DNA from: Polynucleobacter sp. VK25
GTDB lineage: Bacteria > Pseudomonadota > Gammaproteobacteria > Burkholderiales > Burkholderiaceae
DNA: 64,000 bases
Reading direction: 5' to 3'
NCBI RefSeq assembly: GCF_018687355.1
Contig: NZ_CP061288.1
Span: 310,001-374,000 of the forward strand
Position numbers and translations under genes: made by a program. This document shows, one piece after another, positions 51,162 to 60,518 of the stretch. The stretch's first letter is position 1, and the number at the start of each line of letters is the position of its first letter. The notes under the pieces are model-generated. The model saw only the letters and a program-made list of their open reading frames with translations. It ran no database searches and was not told where the DNA came from.

Positions 51162-51179
51162 GGGAAAAGGATATCTATT

Positions 51180-51470
51180 TTGATAGTCGAAGGTTTTGAC
51201 CTAGATAAAGAAATTCCTGCATGGTCTCTGGGTGTTGATGAGAAATCCATTGCACAAGAGTTTGTCTTTGTAAACTTTAAGCAGGCATTTGAATTTATGA
51301 CGCTTTGTGCTCAGTATGCTGAAGAAATTGACCATCATCCTGATTGGTCGAACTCTTGGAATAAGGTGAAGGTACATTTAACAACCCATTCAGCCCGCAC
51401 TTTGACTAAATTGGATATTCAGTTAGCAAAGGCAATGGATGCCTTTGCTTCCCAAGTCAAGCGAAGCTAA
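51180..51470 (+). CDS. 4a-hydroxytetrahydrobiopterin dehydratase-like (PCD/DCoH)
   Basis: A 96-residue protein with the PCD motif EEIDHHPDWSNSWNKVKVHLTTH, containing the catalytic His-His and the following His. It starts at TTG 51180 after AAGGGAAAAGGA. The enzyme recycles pterin for phenylalanine hydroxylase; no such gene is nearby. Alternatively it supports molybdopterin metabolism, as suggested for PCD-like proteins in some bacteria. Slightly divergent in the first half, with an insertion of about 15 residues at the N-terminus. Pathway link is uncertain. Confidence 0.78.
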   Translation: MIVEGFDLDKEIPAWSLGVDEKSIAQEFVFVNFKQAFEFMTLCAQYAEEIDHHPDWSNSWNKVKVHLTTHSARTLTKLDIQLAKAMDAFASQVKRS

Positions 51471-51686
51471 TCAGTGCTCGTCGCCTTCGTGTTCTTCCTC
51501 ATTCATGCTCATGAGGATGGTGGCTAATAAGCCATAGACTACTTCGGTGGAGATCATCCCATCTTCATCCAGTTCATCAATTAAGTCATTTAAACGGTCT
51601 TCGGTAGGCTCGTTGAGCAAAGTCATTGCACACTCACACCCAAAGTCAAAATCTTCATCGTTCTGGGTTTGGTTTTCTTCGGTCAT
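51471..51686 (-). CDS. Small acidic protein, 71 aa, unknown function
   Basis: A 71-residue very acidic protein (about one third Asp/Glu) with Cys pair FGCECAMTLL and an end EEEHEGDEH that could chelate metal. It is not recognised as any family. It begins with an ATG and ends exactly next to the convergent PCD stop. Acidic small proteins sometimes act as chaperones or metal buffers, but this is only composition. Confidence 0.5.
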   Translation of the reverse strand: MTEENQTQNDEDFDFGCECAMTLLNEPTEDRLNDLIDELDEDGMISTEVVYGLLATILMSMNEEEHEGDEH

Positions 51687-51828
51687 ATTTATCCTTAATT
51701 GAGGCTTTAGGATAGCAAATTACAGTCCAATTCGATAGGGTTTTTCCTAATACAAGGTAATTTATGTGCGAGTGCAAAAGGTCCAGAATGATTTATAGTC
51801 ATTTGAAAATAAAACCACAGGAGACGGT

Positions 51829-52326
51829 ATGCAACTAGACATAAATGGCAAGATACAAAATATTGACGTAGAACCTAATATGCCGCTGCTTTGGGCTATT
51901 CGGGAAGTGGTTGGACTAACGGGTACAAAGTATGGCTGTGGCGTAGCCCAATGCGGAGCCTGTACCGTCTATTTGAATGGTGAGCCTGTGCGCTCATGTT
52001 CAATCCCGGTATCTGCTGTAGGCAAGGCAAAAATTACGACTATTGAAGCGCTCTCGAAAAATAACACCCATCCAGTACAACAAGCTTGGATTGCACTCGA
52101 CGTACCTCAGTGTGGCTATTGCCAGTCTGGTCAAGTAATGGCGGCGGCAGCTCTCTTGAAGAGGAATCCAAAGCCAACTGATGCTGACATCGATAGCGCA
52201 ATGAGTAATGTATGCCGTTGCGGAACCTACCAAAAGATTCGTGATGGAATTCATGTTGCATCTGGCCAGAAGAAGTTAGCAGATGTCCTTGCGCAGTACG
52301 ACGCCACTCCGGCGACACGTGGTTAA
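51829..52326 (+). CDS. [2Fe-2S] subunit of a molybdenum hydroxylase (IorA-like)
   Basis: A 165-residue protein with two clusters: the plant-type site [21 protein letters not shown] and the helical site [10 protein letters not shown]…CRCGTY. This matches the small subunit of the xanthine-oxidase family in the two-subunit IorAB/aldehyde-oxidase form. It passes electrons from the molybdenum subunit to an acceptor. AGGAGA precedes the ATG. The large subunit follows after 10 nt. Substrate unknown; isoquinoline or an aldehyde are family examples. Confidence 0.92.
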   Translation: MQLDINGKIQNIDVEPNMPLLWAIREVVGLTGTKYGCGVAQCGACTVYLNGEPVRSCSIPVSAVGKAKITTIEALSKNNTHPVQQAWIALDVPQCGYCQSGQVMAAAALLKRNPKPTDADIDSAMSNVCRCGTYQKIRDGIHVASGQKKLADVLAQYDATPATRG

Positions 52327-52336
52327 GGAGAACAAC

Positions 52337-54565
52337 ATGACAACAAAAAACCAAACTCCTCATTTAGAAAATTCTTCCCGTCGTGAATTCATCATCAAGG
52401 GCACGATGCTGGGTGGTGGACTCATGTTGGGTATCGGCGCCTTACCTGATGCCTATGCACAGGCTGGCGCTAAATATGATCCCAATACGCCAACACAAGC
52501 TGGTGAGGCTGAAGTCAATGCCTGGGTAAGCATCAAGCCAGATGACACTGTCTATATCAGAATCGCTCGCTCAGAGATGGGTCAGGGAACACGTACAGGT
52601 CTTGCTCAATTAGTTACCGAAGAGCTTGAGTGCAACTGGAAGAAAGTAAAAACACAATCCGCTACCCCGGGACAAAGTTTGGCGCGCAAGCGCGTTTGGG
52701 GTGAGCACGGCACTGGTGGTAGTCGCGGTATTCGGACATCTGAAGATTATGTCCGTCGTGGCGCAGCAGCAGCGCGCATTATGTTGATGCAAGCGGCGGC
52801 CAACCAATGGAATGTTCCCGTTGCCGAGTTGACTGTTGATAAGGGTGTGATTACACACAAAGCAACAGGCCGCAAAACGACTTACGGTAAGGTGGCTGAA
52901 CTGGCATCTACCTTAACTCCGCCTGATCCGAAGTCGATTACCTTAAGAAATCCAAGAGAGTGGAAGGTTGCCGGACAGCCTTATGCACGCTTAGATACGG
53001 CAAATAAGGTGAATGGTTCAAAGGTATATGGTCTTGATTTGCAGCTTCCTGGCATGCTTTGCGCTTCGGTAAAAGGCTGTCCAGTATTCGGTGGCAAATT
53101 GGTGAGTTACGACGAAGCCAAGATTAAAGATATGCGTGGTGTAAAGGGTGTTGTCAAAATTAATGACAGTACTCTTGCTGTAGTTGCTGATACTTGGTGG
53201 CATGCCAATACAGCACTGAACGCTTTGCCGATCGTCTGGGATGAGGGTAAGGCTGCTAGCGTCTCCCAAGATGGCATTAATAAAATGCTGCGCGATGGCT
53301 TGGATGAAGAAGGTGATTTTTGGCAGCGTAAAGAAGGTGATGCCCCTGCTGCCATCAATAGCGCTGCCAAAAAGGTCGAAGCCATCTACTACACACCTTA
53401 CCGTGCGCACGTCACAATGGAGCCCATGAATGCCACAGTGAAAATCACAGGTGATCGTGCTGAGGCTTGGGTGCCAACTCAAAATGGTGAAGGCTCACAT
53501 GCTGCCTTATCTGAGGCGACAGGAATTCCGCTGGCAAATTGTGAAGTCTATAAATTAGATTCTGGTTGCGGCTTGGGCCGTCGTGGAGCCACCCAAGACT
53601 TCACTACCTTTGCCGCTAAAGTGGCGCAAAAATTTCCTGGCCAACCCGTTAAGGTGATTTGGAGTCGTGAAGAAGATATGACTCATGATTTTTATCATCC
53701 AATAGCGATGGCAAAAATGACCGCTGGTATAGATGGATCGGGCAATGTCACTGGTATGCACATTAAGGTTGCCGGGCAATCGATTAATGCCACATTAGCA
53801 CCACAGGCAATTAAAAATGGCAAAGATGAACGTCAGCTTCAAGGCTTCTATGAGAAGGGCCCTGATGCACAGCTTGGCTACACCTTCCCAACGCTCCTAA
53901 CGGAATATGTGATGAAGAATACGCATGTGCCTGTGGGTCCATGGCGTGGTGTAAACACCAATCAAAACGGCATCTTCATGGAGTGTTTTATGGACGAGTG
54001 CGCCAAGGCAGCAGGCAAAGATCCTGTGAAGTTTAGGCAGGCGCTCATGCAAAGCCATCCAAAGCATCTAGGTGTTCTGAATGCGGCAGCTAAAAAAGCG
54101 GATTGGGATAAGCCATTACCGGCAGGAACATTCCGTGGCGTTGCTCAGTTCATGGGCTATGCCAGTTACTCTGCTTGTGTAGCTGAAGTGACTGTGCAAA
54201 ACAACGTTGTGAAGGTGACTCGCTTGGTATTTGCCTTAGATTCCGGACATGTTGTGAATCCCTATTTAACCCGTGAACAGATTGAGGGTTCGGTAGCAAT
54301 GGCGCTTGGGGCAATATTCTTGCCAGAAATCTCTGTAGAAAAAGGCCGCATTAAACAGCAGAATCTAGATACTTATCCACTGCTAAAGCTGTCTTCTACA
54401 CCGCGCATTGAAACGGTACTGGTGCCAACTTACGATTTTTGGGGTGGGGTGGGAGAGCCAACGATTTGCGTAGTAGGTCCTGCAGTTGCAAATGCAGTAT
54501 CCGCTGCTTTGGGTAGGCCAGTTCGAAACTTCCCATTAAGTAAGGAAGGTTTGAGTTTGGCCTAA
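52337..54565 (+). CDS. Molybdopterin subunit of a molybdenum hydroxylase (IorB-like)
   Basis: A 742-residue large subunit. The start MTTKNQTPHL…SSRREFIIKGTMLGGGL carries a Tat-type signal ending YAQA, so the complex is exported with its small subunit. SEMGQGTRTGLAQLVTEELE and GWRGVNTNQNGIF-type sequence (GPWRGVNTNQ) are molybdopterin contacts; GEGSHAALSEATGIP, and near the end WGGVGEPTICVVGPAVANAV, contains the catalytic Glu. AAGGAG before the ATG at 52337 decides the start over the frame open to 52283. The molybdenum enzyme needs MoeA/MobA encoded at the window's end; for cytidine-type cofactor MocA would be needed instead. Confidence 0.92.
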   Translation: MTTKNQTPHLENSSRREFIIKGTMLGGGLMLGIGALPDAYAQAGAKYDPNTPTQAGEAEVNAWVSIKPDDTVYIRIARSEMGQGTRTGLAQLVTEELECNWKKVKTQSATPGQSLARKRVWGEHGTGGSRGIRTSEDYVRRGAAAARIMLMQAAANQWNVPVAELTVDKGVITHKATGRKTTYGKVAELASTLTPPDPKSITLRNPREWKVAGQPYARLDTANKVNGSKVYGLDLQLPGMLCASVKGCPVFGGKLVSYDEAKIKDMRGVKGVVKINDSTLAVVADTWWHANTALNALPIVWDEGKAASVSQDGINKMLRDGLDEEGDFWQRKEGDAPAAINSAAKKVEAIYYTPYRAHVTMEPMNATVKITGDRAEAWVPTQNGEGSHAALSEATGIPLANCEVYKLDSGCGLGRRGATQDFTTFAAKVAQKFPGQPVKVIWSREEDMTHDFYHPIAMAKMTAGIDGSGNVTGMHIKVAGQSINATLAPQAIKNGKDERQLQGFYEKGPDAQLGYTFPTLLTEYVMKNTHVPVGPWRGVNTNQNGIFMECFMDECAKAAGKDPVKFRQALMQSHPKHLGVLNAAAKKADWDKPLPAGTFRGVAQFMGYASYSACVAEVTVQNNVVKVTRLVFALDSGHVVNPYLTREQIEGSVAMALGAIFLPEISVEKGRIKQQNLDTYPLLKLSSTPRIETVLVPTYDFWGGVGEPTICVVGPAVANAVSAALGRPVRNFPLSKEGLSLA

Positions 54566-54592
54566 GTATTTATCTGATTGACGTTCATAAAT

Positions 54593-54628
54593 ACGACCCC
54601 ATTGATTCTGAATTAATGGGGTCGTTTA
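54593..54628 (+). terminator. Terminator-like hairpin after the hydroxylase operon
   Basis: Stem ACGACCCCATT/AATGGGGTCGT with an 11-nt loop, followed by only TTT. It separates the hydroxylase genes from msrQ. Confidence 0.65.
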
Positions 54629-54637
54629 ATATGTCTT

Positions 54638-55231
54638 ATGCAATTTCTTAAGACGGCCATCTTCTTACTTTCACTATTGCCTCTAGCCCGCCTGGTTTGG
54701 CTCGGCAGTTCCGAAGGCTTAGGCGCTAACCCGATTGAATTTATTACCCGCTCAACGGGTACTTGGGCACTCGTGTTTCTCTGCGTCACACTGGCAATGA
54801 CTCCATTGCGCTTATTAACGGGATCGACAGTCTGGATCAAGCTGCGTCGCATGCTGGGCTTGTTTTGTTTCTTTTATGCCTGCATTCATTTTTCGATCTG
54901 GTTCTGGTTGGACCAGAATTTAAGCCTCCAATCGATGTGGAGTGATGTCATTAAGCGACCGATTATAACAATGGGCTTTCTAACATTGGTATTGCTGACT
55001 CCATTGGCAGTAACCTCAAATCAGTGGTCTGTTCGCCTACTAGGAAAGCGCTGGACTTTATTGCACAAGCTTGTCTACTTGATTGCCTGCACAGCAATAG
55101 TTCACTACTGGTGGCATAAAGCAGGCAAGAATGACTTGGGAACGGTCTCGATCTATGCGGCAGTTATTCTGCTCTTGTTTGTTTTCAGGCTATCGGTAGT
55201 AAAGAGGTTTGTTCAGCAGATGAGAGCTTGA
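54638..55231 (+). CDS. msrQ: Haem-binding subunit MsrQ
   Basis: A 197-residue inner-membrane protein with six helices of the ferric-reductase-like family: GLGANPIEFITRSTGTWALVFL (NPIE is the MsrQ signature), TPLRLL, RRMLGLFCFFYACIHFSIWFWLDQ and LHKLVYLIACTAIVHYWW with haem-ligand histidines. MsrQ delivers electrons from the quinone pool to MsrP. It lies about 10 kb from msrP, in its own unit behind the hydroxylase operon, rather than in the usual msrPQ pair. Confidence 0.9.
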   Translation: MQFLKTAIFLLSLLPLARLVWLGSSEGLGANPIEFITRSTGTWALVFLCVTLAMTPLRLLTGSTVWIKLRRMLGLFCFFYACIHFSIWFWLDQNLSLQSMWSDVIKRPIITMGFLTLVLLTPLAVTSNQWSVRLLGKRWTLLHKLVYLIACTAIVHYWWHKAGKNDLGTVSIYAAVILLLFVFRLSVVKRFVQQMRA

Positions 55232-55235
55232 AGGA

Positions 55236-56126
55236 TTAAAACTCAGTCGTGTAGCGCACGATAAGGCGGCGTGTTTCTGCAAAACCATTCTTGATTTCCA
55301 TATCGCGACCATACTGGAGGCTGATTCTGCCAAAAGGGTAATAAGCCAAAGCGCTCAATAGGTAACGCTGAGTATTCACGACATTATTCTGATAAGTATT
55401 GCCAATAGTGGTGGCACCACCAGCTACGTAAAAGTAAGAGGCGCCGAGGGTGTAGTTTTGATTGATCTTATAGATTGGCCCCAGCTGCGTGGTCGTTAGC
55501 GGCTTCTGGTTTAGAGAAGTATTGCTTGCTGAGAAGCACGCTGCAGCACATTGACCATTGCCTCCAAACCACATCGTATCAACCGCGATCATGCCATCAA
55601 GGTTTTCAATAATGGGTTGTTGGTAGCCCATCTGAATATCTGACTTGTATCGATTCTCGCCAGTATTGAATGCTTGTTGACTGTTATAACTTCCAGTAGG
55701 GGCTGTTAAGTAGGCTGCCACACCAAAGTACTTCCTTTTCTCTCTATCGGCATACGGCCAGATGGCCGTCGCAAAAGTAAGATCCCCAATACCTGTGCTT
55801 GCAGCGTACGAAGCTAAAGAGCCTTCAGGCTTAATCGTGCCGTATGGGATTTGAATGTATGAGATAGTTGGTAGATCTTGTATTGCATAACTTGTGCTGA
55901 CGCGAGCAATGGCGCTTTGAGTGCCGACATCCGGACTGCCAAATGGCCTAGTTGAAACAGCTGAGCCATTTTTGTAAAAAGTGCCACTCTCTGTATTGAC
56001 GTAGCTGATCATTGCATGATTCTTGCCTGGTAGTGGTGCAACAATATCATTCGGCTGTAAATCAATGGCCGATGCAATGCTTGGCAGCAGCGAGAGGGTA
56101 AATACAGTGATGCGGTAAAAATTCAT
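55236..56126 (-). CDS. Outer-membrane channel-like protein (MetA phenol-degradation family)
   Basis: A 296-residue exported barrel: signal ITVFTLSLLPSIASA-I, then DLQPNDIVAPLPGKNHAMISYV, SYAIQDLPTISYIQIPYG, GIGDLTFATAIWPYADREKRKYFGVAAYLTAPTGSY and a terminal VRYTTEF. The D-x-x-x-x-x-A-P-x-P-G-x-N start and the APTGSY strand identify the 'MetA pathway of phenol degradation' family, which forms channels for hydrophobic aromatics. It is convergent with msrQ and 4 nt away. Substrate unknown. Confidence 0.82.
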   Translation of the reverse strand: MNFYRITVFTLSLLPSIASAIDLQPNDIVAPLPGKNHAMISYVNTESGTFYKNGSAVSTRPFGSPDVGTQSAIARVSTSYAIQDLPTISYIQIPYGTIKPEGSLASYAASTGIGDLTFATAIWPYADREKRKYFGVAAYLTAPTGSYNSQQAFNTGENRYKSDIQMGYQQPIIENLDGMIAVDTMWFGGNGQCAAACFSASNTSLNQKPLTTTQLGPIYKINQNYTLGASYFYVAGGATTIGNTYQNNVVNTQRYLLSALAYYPFGRISLQYGRDMEIKNGFAETRRLIVRYTTEF

Positions 56127-56186
56127 TGAAGCATTATAATTAATCTAAAAAAGATAAGCACCGTGTACTGCCATACAATGGGTCTC

Positions 56187-56513
56187 ATGAATACATTCTT
56201 CTCGAGGTTAAGCCCATTCCTGTTATTAATAGGCGTTTCAGCTTGTTCTCAGACCCCTATTCTGCCGCCCGGGTCGACTACCTATTCCCCATACTCCCCG
56301 CAGCAGATCAAAGAGTTTAATGGCCAGAATCTTTCCCCGGTAGAGGGTCCGTTTGGCCCAGTGGATCCAAGAGCGGAAGATCTGCGTATAGCTAAAGAGC
56401 GCGCAGCAGATGCAAAATTGTATAGTCAACCAAAGGGTGAGCAAGAGGCAGAGGCAATCGAAACCCAATCTGCCGACCCCTATCAATCTACAAAGCCTAT
56501 TCTTACTTTCTAG
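56187..56513 (+). CDS. Small lipoprotein, unknown function
   Basis: A 108-residue protein with a lipoprotein signal: SPFLLLIGVSAC has a clean lipobox (V-S-A-C, cysteine at about 22). The mature part is Pro- and Gln-rich (SQTPILPPGSTTYSPYSPQQI) and probably disordered, so anchoring in the outer membrane with a flexible tail is likely. No family is recognised. Start at the ATG 56187 is chosen over 56163/56178 because it places the signal correctly. It overlaps the convergent SRAP gene by 4 nt. Confidence 0.62.
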   Translation: MNTFFSRLSPFLLLIGVSACSQTPILPPGSTTYSPYSPQQIKEFNGQNLSPVEGPFGPVDPRAEDLRIAKERAADAKLYSQPKGEQEAEAIETQSADPYQSTKPILTF

Positions 56514-57142
56514 ACTGGTATTGAGTCGATCGCTAGCCCAGGAATAGAACTCAACTGCAGTAATGCTTGCGCTTCCTCTGGTGTGGCGTTGAGCCAAGCG
56601 TCAAAGAGCTCAGGACGTAATGGAACTACGGTACGTTTTTCATCTCCAGGTTTGTGCATGCGGTTCATCACCGGATGATCGCTAGCCTCAATGGTGAGCA
56701 TAGAAAAAGAAACAATAAGTTCACCAGTTTCTGGTTCGGTCCATGTATCCCAAATTGAAGCAATTGCCATCGGCTCTTGGTTGGCTTGCAAAATAGCAGT
56801 ACGTACTGCCTTGCCGGATTCATAGCAAGGTTCATAAAACGCATCTGCTAGGGCTAGTGCGTAATGTCGTTTGGTCCAAGCGTGCTTATAAGAAGGTTTC
56901 TCAGCAACCGTTTCTGCCCTGGCGTTATATGTCTTTCTGCCAAAAGTTTCCTCTTTGGCCCAGGAGGGCAGTAGGCCAAAGCGAGCCATGCCAATTGCAG
57001 TCCGGTCGGTATTGTGACTTTTAAGAATAATGGGGCCTGGATAAGTTGGAAATACATCGTGGGCATTGGACGCAGGTAAATCAAGATCAAAGTGGGTTTT
57101 AACCCAATCAATATTGACGGTAGTAAGGTATTGAACGCACAT
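56510..57142 (-). CDS. yedK: SOS-response-associated peptidase YedK (SRAP/HMCES)
   Basis: A 210-residue SRAP-family protein: Cys2 right after the start Met (MCVQYLTT), SNARAET-type motif YNARAETVAEKPSYK with the conserved Asn and Glu, FYEP, and NRMHKP with the active His (residues near 150). Cys2 forms a covalent thiazolidine with abasic sites in single-stranded DNA, protecting them. The usual MCGR start is replaced by MCVQ, which deserves a note but leaves Cys2. Monocistronic. Confidence 0.88.
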   Translation of the reverse strand: MCVQYLTTVNIDWVKTHFDLDLPASNAHDVFPTYPGPIILKSHNTDRTAIGMARFGLLPSWAKEETFGRKTYNARAETVAEKPSYKHAWTKRHYALALADAFYEPCYESGKAVRTAILQANQEPMAIASIWDTWTEPETGELIVSFSMLTIEASDHPVMNRMHKPGDEKRTVVPLRPELFDAWLNATPEEAQALLQLSSIPGLAIDSIPV

Positions 57143-57226
57143 GACCTTATTTTACTGTGGCTTATTGTGCTTGACCCTATGCCTACTGGTAGTATTGAGG
57201 CTAAATTTTAGAAAGATATCCTCCTT

Positions 57227-58069
57227 ATGAAACCTTTTCATTTCGTATTGAATCCCATGGTAATTCGCTTTATCGCTACAGGCTTGTTAACTAGTGCGCT
57301 TATTGGCGGTGCGTATGCTCAGCAAAGTGGTTTGCCTATTAATGCAGCCGCTTCCGTTAACGGAGTCATCATTACTAATGATATGGTGGAGCAAGGAATC
57401 AAGGTTGCAATTTCTCAAGGTCAAAAAGATTCTCCAGAATTGCGTAAAGTAGTGATCGAGAAATTCATTGAAGTCATGCTGCTTTCACAACAGGCTGAGA
57501 AAGATGGCTTAGCCAATTCTGAAAAAGCCAATACTCAGTTAGCAATGATTCGCCAAAACTATTTGGCAGATCTCGAGTTGTCGACCTATATGGCTAAAAA
57601 TCCAATCACTGATGCAGATGTACAGGCTGAATACAACAAGGAGGTTGCATCCCTGGGTCCTCAAGGGATGATTAGTGAATATAAGGTGAGTGATATCGCT
57701 GTAGCTAGTGAAGCTGATGCTCAAGCTGCATTAGCGCGCATCAAAAAAGGTGAGCCATTTGATAAGGTTGCTAAGAGCGTTTCTTTGGCTCCGAATAAGG
57801 TGCAGGGTGGGGCAGTCGGTTGGATTCAACCAGGGCAAGTAGCACCTCAGTTAGCGGCTGTGTTGACTACCCTTTCAAAAGGTCAGGTTTCACCTGCGCC
57901 AATTCAGATGCAGCAAGGTTGGTATTTAATTAAATTGGAAGATAAAAAATCCAGTAAGCCACCTTCATTCGAACAAGCGAAGCAAGCTATTCGTGCGGGC
58001 ATGACGCAAAGAAAGCAATATGAGTTCTTGGGTCAGATTGCAAAAGATGCAAAGATCGTAGTGCAGTAA
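57227..58069 (+). CDS. Periplasmic parvulin-type peptidyl-prolyl isomerase
   Basis: A 280-residue exported foldase: signal VIRFIATGLLTSALIGGAYA-Q, an N-terminal SurA-like helical chaperone part (NAAASVNGVIITNDMVEQGI…), and a parvulin domain at about 135-235 with ISEYKVSDIAVASEADAQAALARIKKGEPFDKVAKSVS, GGAVGWIQPGQVAPQLAAVL and PIQMQQGWYLIKLEDK. It assists folding of outer-membrane proteins. ATCCTCCTT before the ATG is the ribosome-binding region. Terminated by a perfect hairpin. Confidence 0.88.
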   Translation: MKPFHFVLNPMVIRFIATGLLTSALIGGAYAQQSGLPINAAASVNGVIITNDMVEQGIKVAISQGQKDSPELRKVVIEKFIEVMLLSQQAEKDGLANSEKANTQLAMIRQNYLADLELSTYMAKNPITDADVQAEYNKEVASLGPQGMISEYKVSDIAVASEADAQAALARIKKGEPFDKVAKSVSLAPNKVQGGAVGWIQPGQVAPQLAAVLTTLSKGQVSPAPIQMQQGWYLIKLEDKKSSKPPSFEQAKQAIRAGMTQRKQYEFLGQIAKDAKIVVQ

Positions 58070-58089
58070 TCAGGAGTTAACTCCGATGA

Positions 58090-58115
58090 AAAAAGGACCC
58101 TGTGGGGTCCTTTTT
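58090..58115. terminator. Terminator shared by the parvulin gene and folA
   Basis: Stem AAAAAGGACCC/GGGTCCTTTTT, 11 bp, loop TGTG; symmetric A/T runs make it bidirectional. It overlaps the last base of the folA stop region. Confidence 0.9.
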
Positions 58116-58602
58116 ATTTTCGCTCTAGCGTAATAAAGCTAAAGCTTATGTCGCCTTCAGATCCCGGTGTTCGTTCTACCTCTTTCCAGTCTGACTCATT
58201 AGGCACTTCAAAGAAAGTATCGCCCCCCTCAACATCTAGATCAATTTCTGTAATGTAGAGACGATCTGCCTTGGCAAATGCTTGCATAAAGAGCTGTTCA
58301 CCACCAATAACGAAAACACGTGGGAACTCACTTAAGCTATTCAATGCTTCATCGAGAGAGCCAACTAGCTCACCGCCAGTAGCTTTGTAGTCTGCATTGC
58401 GGCTGACTACGATATTGCGGCGTCCAGGCAGAGGGCGTCCAATGGATTCCCAAGTCTTGCGGCCCATGATGACCGGATGACCCATTGTGACGCGCTTAAA
58501 AAACTGCAAGTCAGCTGAGATCTTCCAGGGCATTTGATTATCGCGGCCAATAACGTGATTACGCGAGCGCGCAACAATCATGGAAATAGCAGGTTGAGTC
58601 AT
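58114..58602 (-). CDS. folA: Dihydrofolate reductase
   Basis: A 162-residue DHFR: ISMIVARSRNHVIGRDNQMPWKISADLQFFKRVTMGHPVIMGRKTWESIG (Met20 loop and NADPH motifs), GRRNIVVSRN and FVIGGEQLFMQAFAKADRLYITEID. Catalytic acid is Asp in SADLQ (D27-equivalent). It reduces dihydrofolate to tetrahydrofolate. Follows thyA by 11 nt on the same strand, the common order linking thymidylate synthesis and folate recycling. Confidence 0.96.
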   Translation of the reverse strand: MTQPAISMIVARSRNHVIGRDNQMPWKISADLQFFKRVTMGHPVIMGRKTWESIGRPLPGRRNIVVSRNADYKATGGELVGSLDEALNSLSEFPRVFVIGGEQLFMQAFAKADRLYITEIDLDVEGGDTFFEVPNESDWKEVERTPGSEGDISFSFITLERK

Positions 58603-58613
58603 AAGTACGCTTC

Positions 58614-59408
58614 TTAGATGGCTACAGGAGCTTTAATGTGGGGATGTGATTCATAGCCAACGATTTCGAAGTCTTCAAACTCGTAATCAAAGATGGATTC
58701 AGGTTTGCGCAAAATATTGAGCTTGGGCAGCGGGAAAAAGTCCCTTGATAGCTGCAGCTCTACTTGCTCTAGATGGTTGCTATATAAATGGCAATCACCG
58801 CCAGTCCAAATAAAGTCACCCACCTCTAGATTGCATTGCTGCGCCATCATATGTGTCAGCAAAGCATAGCTGGCAATATTAAATGGCACGCCTAAGAAAA
58901 TATCGGCACTACGTTGGTAGAGTTGGCATGACAACTTACCATCCGCTACATAAAACTGAAAGAAAGCATGACAAGGCGCTAAAGCCATGCGAGGAATGTC
59001 AGCTACGTTCCAAGCGGAAACAATAATGCGACGTGAGTCTGGATTTTTCTTGATGGTCTCAACCACTTCTGAGATTTGATCGATGTGCTGACCATTGGGT
59101 GCAGGCCATGAGCGCCACTGATAACCATAGATAGGGCCTAAATCACCATCGGGTGCTGCCCATTCATTCCAAATCGATACGCCGCGCTCTTTCAGCCAAT
59201 TATTGTTAGTGCTGCCCTGGAGGAACCAGAGTAATTCATAAATGATGGACTTGAGGTGAAGCTTTTTAGTAGTCACCATCGGAAAGCCGTCGGCTAGGTT
59301 AAAGCGCATCTGGTGTCCAAATACGGAGACCGTACCAGTTCCAGTTCTGTCAGACTTTTGAACCCCCTTAGCGAGGACTTCTTTCATGAGATCGTGATAT
59401 TGATGCAT
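58614..59408 (-). CDS. thyA: Thymidylate synthase
   Basis: A 264-residue ThyA, the normal length: [48 protein letters not shown], catalytic Cys146 region [48 protein letters not shown] and [18 protein letters not shown]. It makes dTMP from dUMP with methylene-tetrahydrofolate. First gene of the thyA-folA unit. Confidence 0.96.
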   Translation of the reverse strand: MHQYHDLMKEVLAKGVQKSDRTGTGTVSVFGHQMRFNLADGFPMVTTKKLHLKSIIYELLWFLQGSTNNNWLKERGVSIWNEWAAPDGDLGPIYGYQWRSWPAPNGQHIDQISEVVETIKKNPDSRRIIVSAWNVADIPRMALAPCHAFFQFYVADGKLSCQLYQRSADIFLGVPFNIASYALLTHMMAQQCNLEVGDFIWTGGDCHLYSNHLEQVELQLSRDFFPLPKLNILRKPESIFDYEFEDFEIVGYESHPHIKAPVAI

Positions 59409-59451
59409 ATGTGGGCTAAAAATAGTGGTGTATTAACGAATTAAGGATAGC

Positions 59452-60498
59452 TTACTCGAATGTGGGGGACTTTACTCCGAGAGCCTTGTGAAGCTTGGGC
59501 GAGGTGGTCGTATATTGAAGCTGAATCTGCTTTTCGGGGTTCAAGTACGCTGCGGCCGCAAAGGCAGCTAAGGCGGCTTCATGAAATCCAGACAGAATCA
59601 GCTTCTTCTTGCCTGGGTAAACATTGATGTCGCCAACTGCATAAATTCCGGGGATGCTGGTTTGGAATTTCTCGGTATCCACGCAGATTTGTTTGCGATC
59701 GATATTTAGACCCCACTCCGCAATCGGACCCAACTTAGGGGAGAGTCCGTAGAACACCAAAAGATCATCTAGTGGAATCTGTTTTGCATCACCATCAATA
59801 TTGGTGAAGGTAATCTCAGAAAGTAGGCTATCTTTCGCTTCATAAGCAGTCACTTGACCGATTAATAATTGCATCTGATTGTTAGCGCAAAGCTCGCGCA
59901 TTCTCGCAATCGATTTTGGTGCAGCCTTGAAGTCATCACGGCGATGAATCAAAGTAACACTCGCTGCAATCTCTGCAAAATGAATCGCCCAATCTAGAGC
60001 TGCATCACCGCCACCACAAATCACAATTCTTTTGCCAGCAAACTGCTCAGGATTTTTAACGTGATAAAAAAGTTGCTTGCCTACAAAGGTATCAATACCT
60101 TCAAGATTAATGGTGCGCGGCTGGAATGCCCCTACACCACCAGCAATAAAGACGGTTTTACTTAGGAAGTGATTGCCTAGTGAGGTGCTAATGAGAAATC
60201 GCCCATCAGCTCGACCTTCAAGCTCAGTAACCTCTTGACCCAAGTGGAACTGGGCGCCGAAGGGTTCAATTTGTTTCAGTAAATTATTGGTAAGCTCGCG
60301 ACCGGTACACACTGGAATCGCAGGAATATCGTAGATAGGTTTATCTGGATAAAGCTCAATGCATTGACCGCCAACCTCGGGAAGTGAATCAATGACATGG
60401 GCTTTAATTTCTAGCAGGCCTAGTTCAAAAACCTGAAAGAGACCCACTGGACCGGCGCCAATGATGACGGCATCGGTTTCTATGGGTGAGTGTGACAC
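59452..60498 (-). CDS. Ferredoxin/flavodoxin-NADP+ reductase, thioredoxin-reductase-like
   Basis: A 348-residue flavoprotein: FAD site [45 protein letters not shown] site [19 protein letters not shown], and [32 protein letters not shown]. It lacks the redox-active CxxC of thioredoxin reductase, which marks the TrxR-like FNR family (YumC/CT1512). It exchanges electrons between NADPH and a ferredoxin. The 7Fe ferredoxin gene just upstream on the same strand (20 nt) is the obvious partner. Confidence 0.92.
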   Translation of the reverse strand: MSHSPIETDAVIIGAGPVGLFQVFELGLLEIKAHVIDSLPEVGGQCIELYPDKPIYDIPAIPVCTGRELTNNLLKQIEPFGAQFHLGQEVTELEGRADGRFLISTSLGNHFLSKTVFIAGGVGAFQPRTINLEGIDTFVGKQLFYHVKNPEQFAGKRIVICGGGDAALDWAIHFAEIAASVTLIHRRDDFKAAPKSIARMRELCANNQMQLLIGQVTAYEAKDSLLSEITFTNIDGDAKQIPLDDLLVFYGLSPKLGPIAEWGLNIDRKQICVDTEKFQTSIPGIYAVGDINVYPGKKKLILSGFHEAALAAFAAAAYLNPEKQIQLQYTTTSPKLHKALGVKSPTFE

Positions 60499-60518
60499 GA
60501 ATTGCTTGGGCTAGAAAA

